The notes below the pieces were generated by a model that searched no databases, was not told the DNA's origin, and saw only the letters and a program-made list of their open reading frames with translations. Positions 53,101-58,846 of a stretch of 64,000 nt of DNA are shown here, one piece after another. A program made the translations under genes and the position numbers. Location of the stretch: NCBI RefSeq assembly GCF_001570585.1, contig NZ_BBXF01000001.1:551691-615690 (forward strand), written 5' to 3'. Source of the DNA: Herbidospora daliensis (lineage in GTDB: Bacteria > Actinomycetota > Actinomycetes > Streptosporangiales > Streptosporangiaceae). How positions within the stretch are numbered: position 1 is the first letter of the stretch; each line of letters begins with the position of its first letter.

Positions 53101-54230
53101 AGGAAGTCGGCCCGGACGCCCAGGACCACCCGCCGCCCGGGTTCCAGCAGCCGGGCCACGAACGCGCGCCGTTCCGCCTCGTCGGCGCAGAGCGTGAAGA
53201 CCTCCTCGAACTGGTCGACGACCAGCAGCCCGCCGGTCTCCTCCGGCACCTGGGCGAGCGGGTGCTCCCCCGGCGTGACCAGCACGCCGTCGGGCCGGGC
53301 CCCGAGCAGCCCGGCGCGCAGCAGCGACGACTTGCCGCTGCCCGAGGCGCCGTACACCGCGACGAGCGGCAGCCGGTCGGACAGGTCGGCCAGCCGGTCG
53401 CGCAGCGCCTCCCGTCCGAAGAACCAGGCGGCGTCCGCCGCCTGAAAGGCCGCCAGTCCCCGGTACGGGCACTCGCCGGTGTCGGACGGCAGGGGGATCA
53501 GCTCCTCGTCGCCCCGCAACATCGCCTCGTGCAGCCGCCGCAGATCGAGGCCGGGTTCGACGCCGAGCTCCCGGTCGAGCACCTCCCTGGCCTCGTGGAA
53601 GCCCTCCAGCGCCTCGGCCTGCCGTCCGGATCGGTAGAGCGCCAGCATCAGGTGGGCGCGCAGCCCCTCGCGGAAGGGGTGCCGCCGGACCAGTTCGGTG
53701 AGCTCGGCGACGCTGTCGCCGGGACGGCCGGCCCGCAACATCGCGGTCGCCCACGACTCGGCCGCGGCGAGCCGGGCCTCGTCGAGGGCGCCCGCGGCCT
53801 CGGCGACCGGCGGGCAGTCGGCGAACCCCTCGAACGCCTCGCCCCGCCACATCCTCAGGGCCTCGCCCACCCTCTTGGCGGCCAGTTCGGCCTCTCCGGC
53901 CTCCAGCGCCGCCTCGCCCTGGGCGGTCAGGTCGCGGAAGCGGCGGGCGTCGAGCCCGGGGGCGTGCAGGGTGTAGCCGCCGGGCCCGCGGGTCACCACG
54001 TCGTCGCCCAGGGTCCGGCGCAGGCGGTGGACGTACAGGTAGAGGTTGTGCCGTGCCGACGCCGGCGGCCGGTCGCCCCAGACGGCCTCGATCAGCGTCT
54101 CGGCCGAATGCGGCCGGCCGGCCCCGGCCAGCAGGACGGCGAGCGTCAGCCGCAGCTTGCGGGCGTCTCCGAGAGAGACCTCGGCCCCGTCCCGGATGAC
54201 CCGCAACGGCCCCAGCACGTTGAATTCCAT
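50184..54230 (-). CDS. SARP/BTAD-nSTAND1-TM-WD40 multidomain regulator
   Basis: 1348 residues. OmpR-type HTH (1-95, GDARKLRLTLAVLL, LYLYVHRLRRTLGD), BTAD (96-245), nSTAND1 P-loop: Walker A YGASGSGKSSLL near 291-302 and Walker B LLVVDQFEEVF. A hydrophobic segment near 640-660 (VAGIAALLLLAFVSGGVAV) may span the membrane. WD40 repeats run from about 740 to 1330; I count 14 (e.g. VYALAFSPDGG, VRSIAYSPDGR, VHAVAFSADGR), enough for two seven-bladed propellers. Probably senses a signal and switches transcription, or acts as a STAND defence-like switch. ATG 54230. Confidence 0.9.
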   Translation of the reverse strand: MEFNVLGPLRVIRDGAEVSLGDARKLRLTLAVLLAGAGRPHSAETLIEAVWGDRPPASARHNLYLYVHRLRRTLGDDVVTRGPGGYTLHAPGLDARRFRDLTAQGEAALEAGEAELAAKRVGEALRMWRGEAFEGFADCPPVAEAAGALDEARLAAAESWATAMLRAGRPGDSVAELTELVRRHPFREGLRAHLMLALYRSGRQAEALEGFHEAREVLDRELGVEPGLDLRRLHEAMLRGDEELIPLPSDTGECPYRGLAAFQAADAAWFFGREALRDRLADLSDRLPLVAVYGASGSGKSSLLRAGLLGARPDGVLVTPGEHPLAQVPEETGGLLVVDQFEEVFTLCADEAERRAFVARLLEPGRRVVLGVRADFLGRLTRYPDLVDALTGEAQVLVGPPSTAELRDIVVGPAARAGLRVQPEMLAEIVAAAVAEPGGLPLVSHALLETWRAREGTLLSLDAYQGTGGVAGAIAQTAEQVYAGLGPEERQAARRIFLRLSALGEGTEDTRRPVATTELVGIAAEPVVTGVLLRLAAARLVTLGEGTAEVAHEALIRNWPRLRGWLTDDRAALLVHRGVTEAARLWDDHHRDPGTLYRGSRLSSALTWADEHPDEPNTLEAAFLSASRSAEQGELVAVRRRNRLLKRLVAGIAALLLLAFVSGGVAVGQSREAQRQQHIAASGRLSLTARFLLDTDPDLAGLLAVAAHRLTADAETVGGVLSVAAAARRRVEVRPGGAGVYALAFSPDGGMMAAAGVDGTVGVWDRDHRRIATLTDHQTDVPLYVRSAAFSGDGRYLASTAREPVAKGARGSIVVWDTTTMKAVFTERLTELTPAMAFSTDGRTLAAGHDDGAIDLWTLPAGTRRSIGTGGPSVGSLAFAAGNSLLVAAGPEHPVVLDVRTGRRHAEVPTERVHRVIVSGETLVTASDTGGAKFWRLTRDEVTPMFALPTGGPYAWDVSAPAGDRVAVADEDGKITVWDLTRRRPVETYLDRSRAETRALALSADGSRLASGGMGPSIVIREHAVPLFGGHDQAVNDLQISPDGTTAASAGSDRTVRLWDLTGHPLAILDGHPDQVRSIAYSPDGRVLAAVGRDHSLTLWDVPTRRRLSETRYAGTGATTSVAFDPSGRTLVTTAISRFRWDVTDPAAPKETPFDAPPYLSTVVAYSPRDPLLVSAGPSDLLVLWNTATDTEITRVRPGHGSILDVAFSPDGRTIATAGADRTVRLHDPAGRTVATPLTGHTAPVHAVAFSADGRLLASAGEDRTIIVWDLASRRPFARLTGPTLPIKALTFTPAGELISGDDSGRIIRWPLDPAAAVSGLCRASGRDLTAAEWATYAAGLPRQAVCA

Positions 54231-54374
54231 CCGGCTTCACGACTCCCGGGCCAGAGCTTGACGATCAAGGAGCCCAGGTTCGCGACGCCCCTTCCTCCTG
54301 TCAAGAAGGAAGATCTGGCTCCCGCGTCCGCGCGGAGGTACACACAGGAGTGCCCCCCACATCAGGAGACCACC

Positions 54375-54794
54375 ATGGCCAGTACGACCGCGTCCGCCGA
54401 CCTCGACGCCTCCCCCGACCGGGTCTGGGCCCTGATGGGCGGCTTCGGCTCGCTGCCCGACTGGTTGCCCTCCATCACGTCCAGTGAGCTGCTGGAGGGT
54501 GGCCGTGTCCGCAGGGTCGTCACCAAGGACGGCGTCGTCATCGTCGAGCGCCTGCAGCACTTCGACGATCAGGCCCGCACCTACGGCTACTCCGCGGGCG
54601 AGTTGCGTCTCCCCGTGCGCGACTACCGGGCCGTGATCGCCGTCCTCGGCGTCCCCGGCGCTCCGGAGAGGTCCCGCGTCGAGTGGACGGGCACGTTCAC
54701 GCCCGACGGGGCCACCGAGGAGGAGGCGGTCGCGGTCGTCCATCGGGTGCTGAGCGGTGGGCTCGATTCGCTGCGGCGGGCGCTCGACGGCTGA
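54375..54794 (+). CDS. SRPBCC-family protein
   Basis: 139 residues. START-like helix-grip fold: TASADLDASPDRVWALMGGFGSL, then WLPSITSSELLEGG, YGYSAGELRLPVRDYRAVIAV and a C-terminal long helix (GGLDSLRRAL). Binds a hydrophobic ligand of unknown kind. GGAG lies 8 nt before ATG 54375. Divergent from the SARP protein and followed by a strong terminator. Confidence 0.85.
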   Translation: MASTTASADLDASPDRVWALMGGFGSLPDWLPSITSSELLEGGRVRRVVTKDGVVIVERLQHFDDQARTYGYSAGELRLPVRDYRAVIAVLGVPGAPERSRVEWTGTFTPDGATEEEAVAVVHRVLSGGLDSLRRALDG

Positions 54795-54800
54795 ACGGGC

Positions 54801-54829
54801 GAGGGCCTCCCCCAGAAGGGGAGGCCCTC
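54801..54829. terminator. Bidirectional terminator
   Basis: GAGGGCCTCCCC (54801-54812) pairs perfectly with GGGGAGGCCCTC (54818-54829), loop CAGAA, then TCCTCTT. Between two convergent genes. Confidence 0.9.
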
Positions 54830-54835
54830 TCCTCT

Positions 54836-55192
54836 TCACTGGGCGAAGACCACCGGGCGGACCTCGATGCCCATGCCGTCGACGTGGGCGTCCGGGATGA
54901 GGGCCGCGAGTTCCAGGGCCCTCTCCCGGTTCTCGACCTCGATCAGGTAGTAGCCGCCGAAGAACTCCTTCGTCTCCAGGAACGGGCCGTCGGTGACGAC
55001 CGGGATGCCGCCGCGGACGGTGACCACGGCGCTCTGCGTCGGGTCGGCCAGGGCCGCCGTGGCGACCATCTCGCCCGACTTGGTGATGGCCTCCATGAAG
55101 TCGCCGTGGCCGGCCATCACCTCCTGGCGCTGCTGTTCCGTGAGGCCGTCCCAGAGGCGGGGGTTCATGTGCATGATCAAGAGGAACTTCAT
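54836..55192 (-). CDS. YCII/DGPF-domain protein
   Basis: 118 residues. The DGPF block VVTDGPFLETKEFFGGYYL follows family spacing, with KFLLIMHMNPRLWDGL at the start. Dimeric alpha-beta barrel, His and Asp in the pocket. DGPF proteins often sit beside ECF sigma factors; none is here. GGAG precedes ATG 55192. Confidence 0.9.
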   Translation of the reverse strand: MKFLLIMHMNPRLWDGLTEQQRQEVMAGHGDFMEAITKSGEMVATAALADPTQSAVVTVRGGIPVVTDGPFLETKEFFGGYYLIEVENRERALELAALIPDAHVDGMGIEVRPVVFAQ

Positions 55193-55221
55193 CGTGTCTC
55201 TCCTTCGGTGTGCTTCCGGTG

Positions 55222-55437
55222 ATGAGTCGGAGCCACCGCCGGGTTCTCTACATCGGTGCCCAGGGATTCGCGAGGTTCCACGTGCTGTTCGCCGCCCTCG
55301 GTCAGGGCACGGTCGTCGACGTCGGCTACCCGGGCCTGTCGTCGTCGTTCCAGCAGGTGGTCGGCGGGGCGTTCCTCGCGGCGGTGGTGATCAGGCACCG
55401 GGTGCTGGGCGGTGTACGCGGCGACGACCCGGTGTGA
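55222..55437 (+). CDS. Possible small membrane protein or gene fragment
   Basis: 71 residues from ATG 55222, no clear Shine-Dalgarno. Third codon positions are nearly all G or C, as in real genes of this DNA. One hydrophobic stretch (VVGGAFLAAVVI) and basic ends. No family recognised. Could be a fragment of a lost membrane-protein gene. Ends 12 bp before the USP start. Confidence 0.4.
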   Translation: MSRSHRRVLYIGAQGFARFHVLFAALGQGTVVDVGYPGLSSSFQQVVGGAFLAAVVIRHRVLGGVRGDDPV

Positions 55438-55449
55438 TCACATGGACAC

Positions 55450-56280
55450 ATGATCGTCGTGGGGGTCGACGGGCTGGCGCCCGGTGTGCTGGCGGTGGAG
55501 TGGGCGGCGCGGGAGGCGGCTTTGCGCGGGGTTCCGCTGCGGCTTGTGAGCGTCGTACCGGAATGGTGCCTGCACGAGAGCCCCGAGGGCCCGGTCGCCG
55601 ACATCGGCGGGTGGATGCGCGACGGGGGCGCGACCGCCCTGGCCGAGGCGACGCAGGCCGCCCGGCGGGTGGCCGAAGAGGTCGCCGTCGAGACCGCCCT
55701 GACCGGCGGCGATCCCCGGCAGGAGCTCATCGCGCTCTCCCGTGAGGCCGGCCTGCTCGTCGTCGGCGACTCCGGCATGGGGTCGCTGCGCGGCCTGCTG
55801 ATCGGCTCGGTCGCCCTCGGCGTGGCCGGGCACGCCCACTGCGACGTGGTCGTGGTCCGGCCCGCTCCGGCCGAACCCCGCCCGGAGGTCGTCGTGGGCG
55901 TCGACGGGTCGGCGGCGCAGTCGCGGGTGCTCGACTTCGCGTTCCGGGAGGCCGCCGTCCGCGGCGTCGGGCTGCGCGCCGTCATCGCCTGGAACTGGCG
56001 CGACGCCCTGGGCGCCGTCGGCGGCGAGCCGGAGGCGAGCGGCCGGGCCCTGGCGGAGGCCCTCGCGGGCCGTGGGGAGAGCTATCCGGACGTCCAGGTG
56101 TGGATGGAGATCGTCGAGGGGCACCCCGTCGAGGTCCTGCGCCGCGCCGCCGCGCACGCCGAACTGCTGGCGGTCGGCTCACGCGGGCGCGGGCCGCTGG
56201 CCGGCATGGTGCTGGGGTCGGTCAGCCAGGCGCTGCTGCACATCGCGCCCTGCCCCATCGCCGTCGTGCGCGAACGGTGA
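55450..56280 (+). CDS. Universal stress protein, two USP domains
   Basis: 276 residues. Two tandem USP domains: domain 1 starts MIVVGVDGLAP and ends VVGDSGMGSLRGLLIGSVALGV; domain 2 starts VVVGVDGSAAQ and ends VGSRGRGPLAGMVLGSVSQALL. Both have the G-x2-G-x9-G(S) ATP-binding loop. Tandem USP proteins of this length are common in actinobacteria and often belong to hypoxia regulons. ATG 55450 follows TGTGATCACA, which overlaps the start area. Confidence 0.93.
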   Translation: MIVVGVDGLAPGVLAVEWAAREAALRGVPLRLVSVVPEWCLHESPEGPVADIGGWMRDGGATALAEATQAARRVAEEVAVETALTGGDPRQELIALSREAGLLVVGDSGMGSLRGLLIGSVALGVAGHAHCDVVVVRPAPAEPRPEVVVGVDGSAAQSRVLDFAFREAAVRGVGLRAVIAWNWRDALGAVGGEPEASGRALAEALAGRGESYPDVQVWMEIVEGHPVEVLRRAAAHAELLAVGSRGRGPLAGMVLGSVSQALLHIAPCPIAVVRER

Positions 56281-56359
56281 TCGGGGCCGGCGCCGGCGGG
56301 CATGGCCTGAGCCGATCGCGGAATGATGATCGGTACCAAGCCCACGAGAAGGAGCGGCC

Positions 56360-57217
56360 ATGCGGATCGGCGTCGTCTTCCCCCAGACCGAGATCGGCCC
56401 CGACGTCGGCGCGGTGCGCGCCTACGGGCAGCGGGTCGAGGAACTGGGCTTCACCCACGTGATGGCCTACGACCACGTGCTGGGGGCCGATCCGGACGTC
56501 CACCAGGGCTGGGACGGCCCCTACGACGTGTCCACCGCCTTCCACGAGCCGATGGTGCTGTTCGGCTACCTCGCCGCGCTGACCTCGCTCGAGATGGTGA
56601 CCGCGATCATCATCGCGCCGCAGCGGCAGACCGCGCTGCTGGCCAAGCAGGCGGCCGAGGTCGACCTGCTCACCGGCGGCCGGTTCCGGCTCGGGGTGGG
56701 GCTGGGCTGGAACCGGGTCGAGTACGAGGCCCTCGGGCAGGACTTCACGACCCGGGGCAGGCGGATCGAGGAGCAGGTCACGCTGATGCGACGGCTCTGG
56801 ACCGAACGGTCGCTCAGCTTCGACGGGGAGTTCGACCGGGTGACCGGGGCGGGGCTCGCCCCGCTGCCGGTGCAGCGCCCGATCCCCGTGTGGTTCGGCG
56901 CGCAGTCCGCGCCGGCGTACCGGAGGGTCGGGCGGCTGGCCGACGGCTGGTTCCCGCAGCTGGAACCGGGCCCCGGCCTGGCGGAGGCGAAGGCGGCGGT
57001 CGAGCGGGCCGCCGCCGAGGCGGGCCGCGACCCGGCCGCCCTCGGCATGGACGGCCGCCTCCGGTGGACCCCCGACCAGGACGTGCTGGCCGAGAAGGCC
57101 CGGGGATGGCGGGAGCACGGCGCGACCCACGTCAGCGTCAACACGATGAACGCGGGCCTGCGCACCGTCGACGAGCACCTGGCGGCGCTGGAGACGGCGG
57201 CCGCGACCCTCCTCTGA
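56360..57217 (+). CDS. LLM-class F420-dependent oxidoreductase
   Basis: 285 residues. Luciferase-like TIM barrel: MRIGVVFPQTEIGPD, HVMAYDHVLG, EVDLLTGGRFRLGVGLGWN (with F420-binding region), PIPVWFGAQSAPAYRRVGRLADGWFP. The form matches F420-dependent members rather than FMN ones. Substrate unknown. GGAG precedes ATG 56360. Confidence 0.92.
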   Translation: MRIGVVFPQTEIGPDVGAVRAYGQRVEELGFTHVMAYDHVLGADPDVHQGWDGPYDVSTAFHEPMVLFGYLAALTSLEMVTAIIIAPQRQTALLAKQAAEVDLLTGGRFRLGVGLGWNRVEYEALGQDFTTRGRRIEEQVTLMRRLWTERSLSFDGEFDRVTGAGLAPLPVQRPIPVWFGAQSAPAYRRVGRLADGWFPQLEPGPGLAEAKAAVERAAAEAGRDPAALGMDGRLRWTPDQDVLAEKARGWREHGATHVSVNTMNAGLRTVDEHLAALETAAATLL

Positions 57218-57229
57218 TTTCCCGACAAA

Positions 57230-57258
57230 ATACGTAGGTTTTTAGGGGATATACGTAG
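57230..57258 (+). promoter_or_regulatory. Direct repeats upstream of the SARP gene
   Basis: ATACGTAG at 57230-57237 and 57251-57258, 21 bp apart (two helical turns), with GTAGGTTTT (57234-57242) between. SARPs bind direct heptamer-type repeats. The same GTAGGTTTT occurs upstream of the LAL gene. Confidence 0.5.
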
Positions 57259-57329
57259 TTTCGCTGATGTGCGGAGCGGCCCGGCCGAACAGGGTGGAGG
57301 ACACCAGTCCACTGCCGCCAGAGGTGCCG

Positions 57330-58103
57330 ATGCGTTACGAACTGCTGGGGCCGCTCCGTGTGTCCGACGGCCGGGAGTCCCGTTTCCTCAGCGCTCCGAA
57401 GATGGAGACGACCCTCGCCATCCTGCTCGTCAGGGCCGAGTGGGTCACCACCAAGGAGCAGCTCATCACCGAGTTGTGGGGGGAGTCGCCGCCCCAGCGG
57501 GCCTCGGCGGCGCTGCACGTCTACATCTCCCAGCTGCGCAAGTTCCTGGCCTCGGCCGGGCACGGCGAGGGCGACGCGATCGTCACCCGCGCGTCGGGCT
57601 ACGTGCTGCGCCTGCGCGACGCCGAGTACGACGTGGCCGACTTCCAGCGGGCCGTCGGCCACGGCCGGATGTGCCTGCAGGCCGGGCGGTACGAGGAGGC
57701 GCTCGCCCAGTTCGAGGAGGCGCTGCGGCTGGTGCGCGGGCCGGTGCTCGACCAGCTGCCCGAAGGGCCCGTGCTGGCCGCGTTCGCCGCGTGGGCGGAG
57801 GAGGAGCGGCTCGACTGCCTGGAGTTGTCGATCGAGGCGCGGACCGCGCTCGGACGGCACCGCGAGGTGATCGGGCCGCTGAACGGGCTGATCACGCAAC
57901 ATCCGCTCCGGGAGTCGTTCTACCGGCAGCTCATGCTGGCCCTCTACCGCTCGGAGCGGCAGGCCGACGCGCTGCAGGTCTACCGCACCGCACAGCGGGT
58001 GCTGCAGGCCGAGCTCGGGGTGCAGCCCTGCCCGGCGCTGCGGCGGCTGCACCACGCGATCCTCACCTCCGACGCCCTGCTCGACCTGCGTGCGGCCAGT
58101 TGA
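57330..58103 (+). CDS. SARP-family regulator
   Basis: 257 residues. OmpR-like HTH 1-95 (LSAPKMETTLAILL, ALHVYISQLRKFL) and BTAD 97-245 (FQRAVGHGRMCLQAG, PLRESFYRQLMLALYRSERQADALQVY). Typical pathway activator of antibiotic clusters. GAGG 5 nt before ATG 57330 decides this start over an upstream ATG. TTG of the thioesterase lies in its stop (TTGA), so both are co-translated. Confidence 0.93.
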   Translation: MRYELLGPLRVSDGRESRFLSAPKMETTLAILLVRAEWVTTKEQLITELWGESPPQRASAALHVYISQLRKFLASAGHGEGDAIVTRASGYVLRLRDAEYDVADFQRAVGHGRMCLQAGRYEEALAQFEEALRLVRGPVLDQLPEGPVLAAFAAWAEEERLDCLELSIEARTALGRHREVIGPLNGLITQHPLRESFYRQLMLALYRSERQADALQVYRTAQRVLQAELGVQPCPALRRLHHAILTSDALLDLRAAS

Positions 58104-58846
58104 CCGCCGCCGACCTGTGGTTGCGCCGCTACCACGCCGCCCCGTCGGCCTCGGCCGAGCTGGTCTGCTTCCCGCACGCGGGCGGCGCGGCGGCCTACTG
58201 GCGTCCGCTGTCGGCCCTGCTGGCCCCCGGCGTCGAGACGCTGGCGGTGCAGTATCCGGGCCGCCAGGACCGCCACCGCGAGCCGCCGGCGGCCGGCCTG
58301 CACGAGCTGGCCGACCGGCTGGCCGTAGTGCTCGCCCGACCGGCGGCGCGGCCCCGCGTGTTCCTCGGGCACAGCATGGGCGCCTCCCTCGCGTACGAGG
58401 TGGCCGCCCGGCTGGAGGGCACGACGGCCGCGCCCGCCCGGCTGATCCTGTCGGGCCGCCGCGCGCCCTCGCGGTGGCGGCCCTCCCCCGAGCCCCTGGA
58501 CGACGCCGCGCTCGTCGCACGGGTGCGCGCGCTGGGCGGCACCGACGCCGACCGGCTCGCCGACCCCGACGTGCTGGAGCTGGTGCTGCCCGCCCTGCGC
58601 GCCGACCACCGCGCCCTGGCGGGCTACCGCGACACGCCGGGCACGCCGGTCTCCTGCCCGGTGACGGCCTTCGCCGGCGACCGCGACGAGGAGGCCCCGG
58701 CCGCCGACGTGGCGGCCTGGCGGCACCACACGACCGGCGGGTTCGACCTGCGGGTCTTCCCCGGCGGGCACTTCTTCCTCGCCGACGACGCGCCGGGCAA
58801 GGCCCGCCTCATCGCTGAGCTGGCCCGGCCGGTTCCGACACGCTGA
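58100..58846 (+). CDS. Type II thioesterase (TEII)
   Basis: 248 residues from TTG 58100, in a 4-nt overlap. Alpha/beta hydrolase with Ser92 (LGHSMG), Asp194 or Asp196 (GDRDE) and His224 (GGHFFL). ELVCFPHAGGAAAYWRPL and VQYPGRQDR are family blocks. Frees stalled acyl or aminoacyl chains from PKS/NRPS carriers. No synthase is in the window. 3' end overlaps the LAL gene by 38 bp. Confidence 0.93.
   Translation: MTAADLWLRRYHAAPSASAELVCFPHAGGAAAYWRPLSALLAPGVETLAVQYPGRQDRHREPPAAGLHELADRLAVVLARPAARPRVFLGHSMGASLAYEVAARLEGTTAAPARLILSGRRAPSRWRPSPEPLDDAALVARVRALGGTDADRLADPDVLELVLPALRADHRALAGYRDTPGTPVSCPVTAFAGDRDEEAPAADVAAWRHHTTGGFDLRVFPGGHFFLADDAPGKARLIAELARPVPTR

Noticed and set aside
50137-54794. Long antisense frames opposite the SARP-WD40 gene
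   Set aside because: Long open frames are normal on the reverse of high-GC genes; Arg/Pro/Gly-rich translations, no domains, and the real gene has clear motifs.
55433-55442. CRP-like TGTGATCACA before the USP gene
   Set aside because: A single 10-bp dyad with a poor second half-site, only 8 bp before the start codon. Weak evidence for a CRP site.
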